A stretch of 64,000 nt of DNA from assembly GCF_900094705.1 (NCBI RefSeq), contig NZ_FMAR01000004.1, forward strand, positions 186,001-250,000. Direction: 5' to 3'. This document shows positions 46,123-56,557 of the stretch, piece after piece. The position numbers were made by a program, and so were the translations under genes. The notes under the pieces were generated by a model. That model had not been told where the DNA came from, searched no databases, and saw nothing but the letters and a program-made list of their open reading frames with translations. Numbering within the stretch: the first letter of the stretch is position 1; each line of letters starts with the position of its first letter. This DNA is from Chitinophaga costaii (GTDB lineage: Bacteria; Bacteroidota; Bacteroidia; Chitinophagales; Chitinophagaceae).

Positions 46123-46698
46123 TTAAAAAAAGAGGAAAAGAAGCACCGATAGTATATCCTGGTGCTTAATGATATAGTTGGCAATATTCTTACTGGCCGC
46201 CTGCAGGGATTTATTGACCGCATCTTTGCCAATGCCAAGCGTAGCGGCTATTTCCGCATACGTCATGTGGTTTATACGGCTCCTTTGCCAGATTTTCTTC
46301 CGTTGGGCATGGAGCTCATCTATGTCTTTATCCAGTAAATTCCATTTGTCGGCGTCGGTATCCCCCTAAGTCGACCGTAAATCCTGTATTTGCCAGCGGG
46401 CTTGTTTGTTACGCTCATTGATGAGGCGTTTGAGGGCATTGCTGGCCCTGTTTTTTGAAAGGACATATAAAAATGCCCCGGGGTTTTGTACGGCAGGCAG
46501 CGTTTCGCGGGTCTGCCAGAGCTGAATGAAAATATCCTGCACTAACTCTTCCGATTCCCCCAGGTTGTTGGTAATCCTAAATATAAAGGTGTAAAGCCTG
46601 TCTGCGTACAAAGCTACAAACTGCGCGAATGCCTTTTCATCGCCATTGGCAATGCGTAAAAGTAGATCCCGGTCATGGTGCGTGTTACTATTTTCCAA
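46123..46698 (-). pseudogene. ECF sigma factor interrupted by an in-frame amber codon
   Basis: One continuous 191-codon sigma-70 frame except for a single TAG at 46366-46368. Before it are region 2 motifs (LLLRIANGDEKAFAQFVALY, EELVQDIFIQLWQTRE). After it, in the same frame, come DELHAQRKKIWQRSRI and the region 4 helix-turn-helix TYAEIAATLGIGKDAVNKSL, ending at TAA 46123. The premature stop removes region 4, so the truncated 110-residue product should not recognise promoters. There is no FecR gene beside it. It may once have served the SusC/SusD pair at 49-54 kb. Confidence 0.82.
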
Positions 46699-46929
46699 CG
46701 TTTGGTGCGTAAGTCACTGTAAACTTAATCTATTTTAGTAAAAGGCTGTACTCGCTCCGGTTCCGACCAATGCAATCTGCCATACTCATGTAGGTAAATG
46801 GGTCAAGACAAAACGGACTACCACCCTATACAATTTGACTACAATAATTACCAATTCAACTACTTTTTAGAAACTGACAATCAAGAATTTTGTGCTTGAT
46901 ATTTAAGTCGGTTTTTAAAAAACAATTAA

Positions 46930-47919
<990 letters not shown>

Positions 47920-47949
47920 AGCAACACGAAGTGTGGGCAACCCTAAAAT

Positions 47950-47989
47950 TTTTTGTATGCAAGCCGAGCAATGGGCTTGCATACAAAAA
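47950..47989. terminator. 16-bp perfect palindrome, bidirectional terminator candidate
   Basis: TTTTTGTATGCAAGCC (47950-47965) and its exact inverse (47974-47989) flank an 8-base loop. T-runs on one side and A-runs on the other would terminate transcription both ways. It sits between the aldo/keto reductase and AraC genes. Confidence 0.7.
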
Positions 47990-48051
47990 TTTTCACACCA
48001 GTGAAGCAATATGTCCGTCAAAACAATTGATTACATTTGTAACAAGGAAAT

Positions 48052-48954
48052 ATGCAACGAAAATCTAACATAAATCATATTAAAAGTATATCGCAACTTA
48101 TGCGGGCATTGGGGCTTCCTGCGCCATTGCACCCATTGATTACATTGGTTGATTACAATAATGTCTCACCCGAAATATTTCCAAAAGGGCAAAAAACAAG
48201 TTTCGATTTTTATAAAATTTCTTTTAAGCCTACATTCGTAGGACACATAAAATACGGACAAGGATATTACGATTTTGAAGAAGGCGGATTAGCATTTGTG
48301 AAACCTAGACAAATTGTTTTTCCACCAGAAGATATAGAAAGCTATGAAGGTATTGCTTTGTATTTTCATTCGGACTTTATACGCAATTATCCATTAGGAA
48401 ATACAATCAATCAATACGGATTTTTCGCTTACGATGTTTCCGAGGCCTTGTTTTTATCGGCTAAAGAAAAGGAAATTATAGCTAATTTATTCGCTGTGAT
48501 AGCAAGTGAACTAAATACTAATATTGACAAGTTCAGCCACGACGTATTGGTTTCGCAGTTAGAATTATTATTGAATTACAGTAATCGTTTTTACGACAGA
48601 CAATTTATAACAAGAAAAGCCGTCAATCACGACATTATTACTTCGTTGGACAAGTTGTTATATCATTATTTTGAGGAAGAAAACAAATTGCCATCTGTTA
48701 AAAATATTAGTTCAGCATTAAAAATATCACAACGCTATTTAAGCGATATGTTGCGATCATTAACAGGGCTAAACACACAACAATACATTCAGAACGCAAT
48801 CATAGAAAAAGCCAAAGAAAAATTATCAACGACTAACCTTTCTGTTTCTGAAATTGCTTATGAATTGGGCTTTGAACATTCACAATCGTTCAGCAAACTT
48901 TTCGGGACAAAAACTAGCGTTTCGCCTTTAGAATTCAGACAGTCGTTTAACTAA
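48052..48954 (+). CDS. AraC-family transcriptional regulator
   Basis: A 300-residue regulator. The N-terminal cupin-like sensory region (about 1-190) includes GHIKYGQGYYDFEEGGLAFV. The C-terminal double HTH (about 205-300) shows ALKISQRYLSDMLRSLTGLN and VSEIAYELGFEHSQSFSKLF. It shares the A+T-rich codon use of the aldo/keto reductase gene upstream, which it probably regulates. The pair recurs in Bacteroidota as AraC plus small oxidoreductase (from memory). Confidence 0.93.
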   Translation: MQRKSNINHIKSISQLMRALGLPAPLHPLITLVDYNNVSPEIFPKGQKTSFDFYKISFKPTFVGHIKYGQGYYDFEEGGLAFVKPRQIVFPPEDIESYEGIALYFHSDFIRNYPLGNTINQYGFFAYDVSEALFLSAKEKEIIANLFAVIASELNTNIDKFSHDVLVSQLELLLNYSNRFYDRQFITRKAVNHDIITSLDKLLYHYFEEENKLPSVKNISSALKISQRYLSDMLRSLTGLNTQQYIQNAIIEKAKEKLSTTNLSVSEIAYELGFEHSQSFSKLFGTKTSVSPLEFRQSFN

Positions 48955-49299
48955 AAGACATCAGCAAGCAAATTGCTAAAAGCCACTTGCCACTAATGGT
49001 GCTGGTGGCAATAGTAAGGCGACCCCTGCAAACGCCAGCAGCCGGTCTTCTGACAGATATTCAACCCGGCAACTCCCGACATAGGAAAAAATCCCCCAAA
49101 TCCACCCAACGGAAATTTAAAAGGGTCAATAGGTGATACACCTATTGACCCTAGATTTGACACAGGAGTAAGTCTTGTGTCCATCATTAATAAGTACCTT
49201 AAATAAGCCGTTTGCAATAAGATCGGCAATCAGTATTTCATTTTACAAGAAATGCATTGTTCCAAAACAGGCAAAGCATGAAGCCGGAACATGGTGTTA
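48955..49299. other. Convergent intergenic region with two tandem hairpins
   Basis: No credible gene. It contains a perfect 13-bp stem GGGTCAATAGGTG/CACCTATTGACCC (49123-49151, 3-base loop). A 9-bp stem GACACAGGA/TCTTGTGTC (49159-49181, 5-base loop) follows 7 bp later. Both lie between convergent transcription units, so termination or mRNA 3'-end protection is likely. Remains of a mobile-element end are also possible. Confidence 0.6.
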
Positions 49300-50850
49300 T
49301 TAGTATCCAGGGTTCCTTTTCAGGTTGGCATTAACGGCCAGCTGCTGGTTGGGAATCGGAAAGAGTAGGTTCCTGGGAGCATCGGTGGGTTTCTCTTGCC
49401 AGGGTTGCAGGAACTTTCCAAAACGCACCAGGTCCAGGCGGCGGGAGCATTCCCAGTAAAATTCCCGGCCCCTTTCATCCAGCAGTTCATCCAGGTCTAC
49501 CGAGGTCAGTGCGGCTACGCCACGGGCCGTACGCACCTGGTTCACCAGCGGCAATGCGCCGGCGGCATTTGACTGGCGCAGCAGGGCTTCCGCTTTCATC
49601 AGCAATACATCGGGATAGCGATAGTATACAAAATCATTATCTACCTTCCCGCTTCCATCGTTTGCATAATCAGGACTGTATTTTAATACCCTGATGCCAG
49701 TTACTTCCAGGTTGTTGCCTGTTTCAATGCTGCTCACTTCCGGGGTGAAGATGAGGGGGGCGCCGGTTCTGTCTTGCAGCGGCTCATCTGTTGTCAGGTT
49801 ATATTGTTGCCCTACCAGGAAACCTACATTTACACGCTTACCTGGGTTGGCAGGGCCGCCTGTGCCGGTGGGGTAGGCCACGCCTCTTCTTACATCGTTC
49901 GCGGTAAATTTGTTGTAAAAATCAGACAGTGTAGCCCAGCCATTCCAGCCTGGAGGCGCCTGGTTATAGTGCATGACGGTATGCCAAATGGCATTCAGAC
50001 CGCCGGCGTCTACCCCGCCTATATTTTCCGCGGTGAAAATATTCTCTTTGGACAGGCTGCCATTGGTAGGTGAAAAATTATCAAAGTAGCTGGCGCTGAA
50101 AGTATACTGCCCGCTGTTAATAATCTCATCTGCCAGTGTGACCACTTTCGCCAGATCGGTGTTATCAAAGGTGGGTGTTGCACGATTGGCAAACACGCCT
50201 TTGTTCAGGTAGCACTTCATCAGCAGTACACGGGCTGCGTCTTTATTGGCTTTCGTGATATTGGCCCTGGCAGTAGCCACATCCGGCAGGTTGGGCATTA
50301 CTTCATTTACTTCACTTATAATATAATCCAGCGCTGCGGTGCCGGTTCTTACCCTTGCTGCTTCGGTTACTTGTTCACCGGGGTCTCTGTAAGGTACCTG
50401 GTCAAAAAAGTCCAGTATGCTGAACATCGCAAAAGCCCTGAGAAAGCGGGCTTCCGCGGCTTGTTGCGTAGAAGGATTGAACTGCAGGATGTCGGTTGCG
50501 GTGTACACTACACCACCGAGGTTATTAAAAGCGTCGCGTATGTGAATGTTATCGCCATCCCATTGATGGGAGTGTAATACGCGCCATACGCCATTGTCAT
50601 CCCAGTCGCCGCCGCGGGTGGGGGCTATCAACTCATCGGTGCTCATTTCCGACAGCGCAAATACCTGGTCATTGCTTTGATAGGGCAGGCGCATGGCGTT
50701 GTAAACGCCTCTTAGCAGTGCCTCTGCGGAACCGCTACTGCCGCTTACCTGTTCGTTGGTGGCTTCCCCTTGAAGCTTTTCATCCAGCTTGGTGCATCCC
50801 GTCCATAACAGGATACCAGAGAGGAGGGTTATTATCTTTAGGTGTTTCAT
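49300..50850 (-). CDS. SusD/RagB-family lipoprotein
   Basis: A 516-residue surface lipoprotein. Signal peptide and lipobox LWTGC give the acylated Cys at about residue 19. ATNEQVSGSSGSAEALLRGVYN, a long TPR-like helical region, and a C-terminal RGREFYWECSRRLDLVRFGKF and NLLFPIPNQQLAVNANLKRN are canonical SusD features. It pairs with the SusC encoded 18 bp upstream. No enzyme gene follows on this strand, so the glycan or peptide ligand is unknown. Confidence 0.95.
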   Translation of the reverse strand: MKHLKIITLLSGILLWTGCTKLDEKLQGEATNEQVSGSSGSAEALLRGVYNAMRLPYQSNDQVFALSEMSTDELIAPTRGGDWDDNGVWRVLHSHQWDGDNIHIRDAFNNLGGVVYTATDILQFNPSTQQAAEARFLRAFAMFSILDFFDQVPYRDPGEQVTEAARVRTGTAALDYIISEVNEVMPNLPDVATARANITKANKDAARVLLMKCYLNKGVFANRATPTFDNTDLAKVVTLADEIINSGQYTFSASYFDNFSPTNGSLSKENIFTAENIGGVDAGGLNAIWHTVMHYNQAPPGWNGWATLSDFYNKFTANDVRRGVAYPTGTGGPANPGKRVNVGFLVGQQYNLTTDEPLQDRTGAPLIFTPEVSSIETGNNLEVTGIRVLKYSPDYANDGSGKVDNDFVYYRYPDVLLMKAEALLRQSNAAGALPLVNQVRTARGVAALTSVDLDELLDERGREFYWECSRRLDLVRFGKFLQPWQEKPTDAPRNLLFPIPNQQLAVNANLKRNPGY

Positions 50851-50868
50851 ATAAACCAGTTTTTTAGA

Positions 50869-53800
50869 TTAAAGTGAAAAATTAACACCCAGCGTGAACG
50901 TACGGGCGGAGGGGTAGGGTTGATACTCTATGCCTGCTGATGGCACTCCACCGGAGGTGGATATGCCTGTTTTGGCATCTGCGCCAGGCGTACCGCTGCT
51001 CTTGTCAACATTCACTTCCGGGTCAAAGCCCTTGAATTTGGTAAGCACAAAGAGATTCTGCCCTGTGAAATATACATTCATACCTTTTATCACATTACCA
51101 ATATCCCCGATGGTATAAGACAGGGTTACGTTGGCCATCTTCATGTAATTGCCATTCTCAATAAAACGGGAAGAGGAGGTAACCCTGTTGGAGAGCGCTT
51201 CTTGTATAGGAGCGTCTAAAACGGCTACGGCTATATTACGCGCAGCCCGGAGGTTGCTTAAGTTCACCACGGTATTGAAGGTGTTGTTATAGATCTTATG
51301 ACCAAAAGCGCCGTTCATGTTAGCGGTAAGTGTTAGTTTCTTATACGCCAGCGTGGTGGTGATGCCCAGCAGCCGGGTGGGATTGGGGTTTCCCTGGTAG
51401 CTTAAACTATCGCCATTCGGGTAAATGGACTGCCCATCTTTATCCATACCACCATAGGTGCGGGTATAAAAGCCGTTAATAGGCAGGCCGTTGTTAATGA
51501 TTTCTACTAGCGTGCCGGAAACGCCCTGCCCGTTTAGCTGGCCGGTGTAAATGGGGGCCGACATCCTGCTTACATTATTTTTAAGGAAGGTGGCGTTTAC
51601 GCCCAGGTCCCAGCTAAAGTCTTTACCCTGTACAATGCTGGCGTTCACCATAACTTCAAAGCCTTTGTTAATGATCTGTCCATCCAGGTTCTTCCAGGTG
51701 ATGGTAGATTGTGAAGCGGCAGGTTGTATGGCTACTGTAGGGTATAGCAGGTCGGAGGTTGTTTTATTAAAATAATCAACAGCACCGGTGATGCGGTCGT
51801 GTATAATGGAGAAGTCCAGCCCTATGTTGTATTGCTTATCGGACTGCCATTTCAGGTCATCATTTTCATTGCTTGTTTTGCTAAGTACACCATTTGGCAG
51901 AAAAGAGTTCCTGGCCTGTGAACCACCCGCAGGAAACTCCTGGTTGCCGGTACGGCCCCAGCCGCCTCTCAGTTTTAGGTTGGTTACAAAACCTTTGGTA
52001 AAGAAACTTTCGTTACTGATGTTCCATGCAACTGCAAAAGAGGGGAAATAACCATAACGGTTGTTACGCCCAAATTTGGTGGAACCATCTGATCTTAAGG
52101 TTCCGGTTAGCAGGTAGCGATCTTTCAGGTTTAAGTTTACCCTGCCAAAGTAGGATTGCAGTTCTGAAATGGGATCTGCAAAGGAAGTGATCACCCGGCC
52201 GGCTGCATTGGAGTACTGGATGTAATTTGTGATATCCAGCCCATAGTTGCCAAAACCGCCAGGCTGTGCGGGGCCCAGGCCGTTCATGTAAGCACCCTTG
52301 TTCTGGAATTTCATATACTCGTACCCTATCAGCGCATTCAGGTGCAGGTTTGTAGTAAGCGCTTTATTATAAGTCAGCGTATGGGTAAACTGTTGGGTGG
52401 TTAATTCAGTATTCCCGATGTTAGCCCAACCCAGGCCTGATGGCGGATTTACATTAATGCCAAAGGTGTTTAGGTTAATGCCACCTTCCACCGATGTTCG
52501 CCTGTTGCCGCTGCTATAGTTTACGCTGTATTGCATACGGTACTCCAGGTCGTTGGTGATCTTAAAGTAGGGCGATACACTAGCCAGGATGGTGGTCACC
52601 TTTGTTTTATCGTGGTACACCTGCAACATGGCTACGGGGTTCACTGCGCTGCTGCCTTGTTTAATATTCAGGGTACCATCATCATTGTATAATGCTTCGG
52701 TAGGGTTCCATTGCAATGCCTGGCCTATAAGGCTGTTGGAAAAACCGGCGTCGTTGGAAATGGGAGGGATATTTTCCTGGTATTGATTGGCGATCATGTT
52801 CACATCAATCCCCAGTCTTTTGCTGCGCAGGAATTTAAAACCAGCGTTCAGGCCAAAGCTGTATTTTTTAAAGTCGGAGTTTTTAACAATGCCCTGTTGG
52901 TCCAGCATGCCGCCTGAAACGCGGTATTTGGCATTTTCTGTGCCGCCACTCACGCCTACGTTGTAGTTTTGGGTAACAGCGGTACGGAGTATGGCGTCCA
53001 GCGCATCTACGTTTGCACCTTTATCGTTGGTGGTACCCAGGTCCCATTTCTGTAATGCCTGCCGGTACTGTGCACCATCCAGCACATCAATTCGGCGCAT
53101 AATATTACTAACGCCTACAGAAGCGCCTATATCCAGTTTAGGCTCGCCGATCTGGCCTCTTTTAGTGGTAATAAGCACTACGCCATAGGCTGCCCTGGAC
53201 CCGTAAATGGCGGTGGCGGATGCGTCTTTTAATACATCCACGGAGGCAATATCAAACGGGTTAATAAAGTTAAGCGCATTACCCCCGGGAATGTTTCCGA
53301 GCTCTGGCACATTTACGCTAGGCCTGGCGGAACGACCGTCCAGTGGTACCCCATCCACTACATACAGTGGCTGGCCGGTGCCTGTTAATGCGGCATTTCC
53401 CCGGATCCTTACGGTGGTGGCGGCACCGGGCTGCCCGCTGTTGGATACTATTTGTACACCGGCTACCTTGCCCTGCACGAGCTGGTCTGGTGCGGTAAAG
53501 GTGCCCTTGTTAAAATCCTTGGCCTGTATGGATGCAACAGCGCCGGTGAGGTCTTTTTTACGCACGGTGCCATATCCCACTACCACCACATCGGTAAGTT
53601 GGGTGCTGTTTGCCTGTAATACAACGGTCACATTGGTTTTACCGGCAATGCTAATCTCCTGGCGGGGGTAACCTACATAAGAGATGATGAGTGTGGTAGC
53701 ATTGTCGGCGGCGTTCACCTTAAACGTACCATCCGCGCCTGCTGCTGTACCACTATTGGTGCCCTTGATCTGTATGGTGGCGCCGGGAATCGGATCGCCT

Positions 53801-53913
53801 TTTTCGTCTATTACCCTACCGGTAACAGTTCTCGTCTGTGCATGGGTTATGCCCGCTATCAGCAGTAATAAGTAGCATAACTTACGCACTTTGCGAAATA
53901 AAACATTGTTCAT
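50869..53913 (-). CDS. SusC/RagA TonB-linked outer-membrane receptor, no STN domain
   Basis: A 1014-residue transporter. Signal peptide, carboxypeptidase-regulatory domain (VTGRVIDEKGDPIPGATIQI, about 28-48), TonB-box-like region and plug (DVVVVGYGTVRKKDLTGAV, PLYVVDGVPLDGRS, INPFDIASVDVLKDASATAI) precede the barrel. It lacks the N-terminal STN domain, so it should not signal through FecR/ECF sigma. It forms an outer-membrane import pair with the adjacent SusD-like protein. About 420 bp of non-coding sequence precede it. Confidence 0.96.
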   Translation of the reverse strand: MNNVLFRKVRKLCYLLLLIAGITHAQTRTVTGRVIDEKGDPIPGATIQIKGTNSGTAAGADGTFKVNAADNATTLIISYVGYPRQEISIAGKTNVTVVLQANSTQLTDVVVVGYGTVRKKDLTGAVASIQAKDFNKGTFTAPDQLVQGKVAGVQIVSNSGQPGAATTVRIRGNAALTGTGQPLYVVDGVPLDGRSARPSVNVPELGNIPGGNALNFINPFDIASVDVLKDASATAIYGSRAAYGVVLITTKRGQIGEPKLDIGASVGVSNIMRRIDVLDGAQYRQALQKWDLGTTNDKGANVDALDAILRTAVTQNYNVGVSGGTENAKYRVSGGMLDQQGIVKNSDFKKYSFGLNAGFKFLRSKRLGIDVNMIANQYQENIPPISNDAGFSNSLIGQALQWNPTEALYNDDGTLNIKQGSSAVNPVAMLQVYHDKTKVTTILASVSPYFKITNDLEYRMQYSVNYSSGNRRTSVEGGINLNTFGINVNPPSGLGWANIGNTELTTQQFTHTLTYNKALTTNLHLNALIGYEYMKFQNKGAYMNGLGPAQPGGFGNYGLDITNYIQYSNAAGRVITSFADPISELQSYFGRVNLNLKDRYLLTGTLRSDGSTKFGRNNRYGYFPSFAVAWNISNESFFTKGFVTNLKLRGGWGRTGNQEFPAGGSQARNSFLPNGVLSKTSNENDDLKWQSDKQYNIGLDFSIIHDRITGAVDYFNKTTSDLLYPTVAIQPAASQSTITWKNLDGQIINKGFEVMVNASIVQGKDFSWDLGVNATFLKNNVSRMSAPIYTGQLNGQGVSGTLVEIINNGLPINGFYTRTYGGMDKDGQSIYPNGDSLSYQGNPNPTRLLGITTTLAYKKLTLTANMNGAFGHKIYNNTFNTVVNLSNLRAARNIAVAVLDAPIQEALSNRVTSSSRFIENGNYMKMANVTLSYTIGDIGNVIKGMNVYFTGQNLFVLTKFKGFDPEVNVDKSSGTPGADAKTGISTSGGVPSAGIEYQPYPSARTFTLGVNFSL

Positions 53914-54248
53914 AAAATGGATTTATTGGTTTGTGGAATTGATGATGGGGCCAAAAAATTGTGCACTTTGTCAGGGTAATTAGTGAATCATGGAGGTTGT
54001 TATACGTGGAAATGTATGCTTAATGGGATTAGTTTTTTGATGGAAATAACGTGTTGGGCTGTCAGAAAAGAATGTGCCGGGTCAAATGCTTTTTGCAGTA
54101 AATGATGATCACTTCAATCCTGATTTTTTTTATAAAAATAAGTCAAAGTACCGGATATTAGAACACATGCTTGTATAGTGGGGTATTAACCCGGAGGAAT
54201 ATAATATAGCGCAATTTTTTTTTGTGCCAAATGCTTTCACTAAAATAA
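53914..54248. other. Non-coding region upstream of the second susC
   Basis: A+T-rich, with no open frame worth calling. It must contain the promoter of the SusC/SusD pair, but I see no convincing pair of promoter boxes and no clear operator. Confidence 0.5.
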
Positions 54249-54285
54249 AAAACGTCTATAGGTCATAGACTTAGAGGCGTTTGAT
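54249..54285 (-). terminator. Terminator of the methyltransferase gene
   Basis: On the minus strand GTCTAT (54270-54265) pairs with ATAGAC (54259-54254) within an extended imperfect stem, followed by a run of six T. It lies about 50 bp after the methyltransferase stop. Confidence 0.65.
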
Positions 54286-54332
54286 AGGTCTTCTTTATTT
54301 ATGCTGGAATTGAAGGAAGCCCAGTAGCAGAT

Positions 54333-55229
54333 TTATAAACTGTTAAAAACCGTTAGCCTGTAAATGTCATCATTCCCTGAGTTATCAAATGCCAGCCAAG
54401 GCTGTAAAGATACATAGGGGGTGCATGGTCCGTAGGTGACAAGTTTAATTTTTCTGTGAAGGGATTCTTGCTGCAACAGCGCTAATACTGCTTGCAGAAT
54501 TTCTCCTTTGAATGGGGTGAACATAAAAAAAACGGTGCCGGTGGAATAGTCTGTATTTCTTGCGTCCTCATTTAAAAATAGCACATTCGATAATTGAAGT
54601 GCAGCAGCGCATTCCTGCGCATAGTTGTAAAATGCAGGTTCAAATTCCACGCCCCTCACCTTTATACCGGTGAGTAGGTTTACCAGTATAGATACTTGTC
54701 CAAGGCCGGCGCCTATATCAAAAAAAACGTCTTCTTCCCTGAATTGTACCTTCTCTACCAGTTCAAACACCACCCTGGCGGGCGTTTTATAAAACGTGAT
54801 CATTTCTGGTTCCAGGTTTTTGGTCTGCACCGGCATGGTAGGGATGTTGGATAGACCATTGATCAGGACATCCAGGCTATCGTAGGCGCTTATTTCAGTG
54901 TATTCGTTATGATCGTTGTTAAATTTTACATATGAATTGATGAGGTTTTTGAACGCCTGTCCGCTGTATTTTGCTGCGCGGATGTCTGCACGGAGCCTTT
55001 GGAATAACTTGGCATCAATGGCTTCCATGGCTGATTTTAAGTGGTATGCCTGGTGCTGGAGCAGCAATGCTTGTTCTGCCTGTGCGGGCTGTTGCTGCAT
55101 GGCTGCAAGCTGCCCCAATACTTGAAAATCCAAGAAATCCGTTACCTCCATGCGCGCCTCAAAATTTTTCTCTTCCAGGAGAGAGGTATTATTTGCAGAG
55201 GATTCAATATAAGATGCTATCTCATTCAT
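54333..55229 (-). CDS. SAM-dependent methyltransferase-like protein
   Basis: About 298 residues; the start at 55229 (MNEIASYIE) is preferred to the Met cluster 12 bp earlier. The N-terminal half is helical and Gln-rich. The C-terminal half is a Rossmann methyltransferase: motif I VFFDIGAGLGQVSIL, acidic motif VRGVEFEPAFYNYA, then NEDARNTDY and VFFMFTPFKGEIL. The VEFEPAFYNYA and TPF pattern resembles the DOT1-like class. The substrate is unknown. It stands alone between the second SusC gene and tRNA-Pro copy 2. Confidence 0.83.
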   Translation of the reverse strand: MNEIASYIESSANNTSLLEEKNFEARMEVTDFLDFQVLGQLAAMQQQPAQAEQALLLQHQAYHLKSAMEAIDAKLFQRLRADIRAAKYSGQAFKNLINSYVKFNNDHNEYTEISAYDSLDVLINGLSNIPTMPVQTKNLEPEMITFYKTPARVVFELVEKVQFREEDVFFDIGAGLGQVSILVNLLTGIKVRGVEFEPAFYNYAQECAAALQLSNVLFLNEDARNTDYSTGTVFFMFTPFKGEILQAVLALLQQESLHRKIKLVTYGPCTPYVSLQPWLAFDNSGNDDIYRLTVFNSL

Positions 55230-55463
55230 GATCATAATCAAAAATACAAATAATGAAAATATGAAATTTTATTTTACCATTTGTACACATGGTCTTACTG
55301 GCTTATGGATAGGGTGTGCTGGATAGTGCAATACAGGAATATCCTACCCGCTTACTGGATATTTTTGGTTCATTATACTGCATAAGAATGACAGAAAAAT
55401 TTTAAAAAATGATTTATTTGATTACTTTTGCCTCCCGCTGGCAGAGAAGCCGGTCACCGGATT

Positions 55464-55537
55464 CGGGACGTAGCGCAGCCCGGTAGCGCGCTTGCATGGG
55501 GTGCAAGAGGTCGCTAGTTCGAATCTAGTCGTCCCGA
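55464..55537 (+). tRNA. tRNA-Pro (anticodon GGG), copy 2
   Basis: Identical over all 74 bases to the copy at 45463-45536, with the same anticodon GGG and A discriminator and no encoded CCA. A -7 box TACTTTTG lies at 55423-55430. The upstream flank shares CAGAAAAATTTT and CTCCCGCT-type blocks with copy 1, so promoter and gene were duplicated together. Confidence 0.96.
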
Positions 55538-55544
55538 CACATTT

Positions 55545-55579
55545 AAAAAGCCTTCAGGTTATTACTTGAAGGCTTTTTT
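55545..55579 (+). terminator. Terminator after tRNA-Pro copy 2
   Basis: AAAAAGCCTTCA pairs with TGAAGGCTTTTT around a 10-base loop and ends in a T-run. The stem sequence is unrelated to the terminator of copy 1. Confidence 0.85.
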
Positions 55580-55733
55580 GCGCTGCGTTTTTGAATGCTT
55601 GGTAAAGGCAATTTGAAATGCTATCTGTAGATATTGCTTCTTCAATTGTATCGCATTCTTTCAATGGATCTACCTGTTTTCGTGTTGTGCTTTTCCTTAT
55701 GTCTTTATATGGTATTTTACCCTGCAAGGTTGT

Positions 55734-56429
55734 TCAGCAGATCAGTAATAACCTGGGTTGTCCAGGCTTTTCTCGGGGTGCACGGTGAATGCAAGGAAGA
55801 ACGGGACTACCAGGATAATCAACCGCCAACCGCCAGAGGTTGCCAAGCCCTACTTTTATTGGACAAGCATTAGGTATAGGCTGGTAGTGTAAATCATAGC
55901 AATGTTCACTTAAGAAAAATTCAAAATCTTCTGACGCTCCATGGTATTGTTGTTGAAGGGCATCCCGTATTTCCGGGATAAGCACTTTCTTTACTGCCTG
56001 TGAATTGGGTAATATTTCACTTGGCTCGCCATAATAAGTGCATAAAAAGGTATCGAGCGGTTCGGGAGCATAGTCTGCATGAAAAGAATACACATCCGTT
56101 GGGAAAAACGAATTGATATCGTCCCGGTCATACTGATTGATCACATTCAGCATGGGCGAGGCACCCTGAGCTTCCAATGCTTTCATGTCATGTAAAAGCA
56201 TTTCTCGGGCCAGTTGTCCTTGTTCGCTCAATAAAAGTGCACGAAGATCATCCTGTTCCACTATCGTTATATTCCCATTATGCGCTACCTTCTCAACAAT
56301 TTCAGAAAAGTCACCTACTAATTTACGCGTCCAGCAAACCGCATTAACTGCTCCACTAAATGGGGTAGCCACCAGGTCCTGAAAATTTGTGACACAATGA
56401 ATCTGTTGTCCCAGGTAAGGTATTGACAT
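55734..56429 (-). CDS. DUF1826 family protein
   Basis: A 231-residue soluble protein matching DUF1826 as I recall it: CVTNFQDLVATPFSGAVNAV near the N-terminus, FHADYAPEPLDTFLCTYYGE (about 137-156) and IHRAPREKPGQPRLLLIC at the end. The HAD and HRAP motifs with a Pro-rich tail suggest a metal or cofactor site of the double-stranded-helix type, but the function is unknown. It reads alone leftward toward tRNA-Pro copy 2. Confidence 0.8.
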   Translation of the reverse strand: MSIPYLGQQIHCVTNFQDLVATPFSGAVNAVCWTRKLVGDFSEIVEKVAHNGNITIVEQDDLRALLLSEQGQLAREMLLHDMKALEAQGASPMLNVINQYDRDDINSFFPTDVYSFHADYAPEPLDTFLCTYYGEPSEILPNSQAVKKVLIPEIRDALQQQYHGASEDFEFFLSEHCYDLHYQPIPNACPIKVGLGNLWRLAVDYPGSPVLPCIHRAPREKPGQPRLLLIC

Positions 56430-56469
56430 TATATTTCCCCCTCATTTAAAGTTAGCAGTAAAAAAAGTT

Positions 56470-56539
56470 ATAATTCATCATTCATAATTCATAATTTATA
56501 ATTCATAATTCATAATTCATAATTCATAATTCATAATTC
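56470..56539. repeat. Heptamer microsatellite (CATAATT)n
   Basis: About nine or ten tandem units of CATAATT, some with a single change (CATCATT, TATAATT). It lies between the DUF1826 gene and the next minus-strand gene, close to the DUF1826 start at 56429, where copy-number changes could alter promoter spacing. Confidence 0.9.
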
Positions 56540-56557
56540 TTAGCCGCTATTTCCTGG

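Noticed and set aside
48993..49229. 78-residue minus-strand open frame in the convergent region
   Set aside because: It runs through both hairpins and shows no coding bias or recognisable domain.
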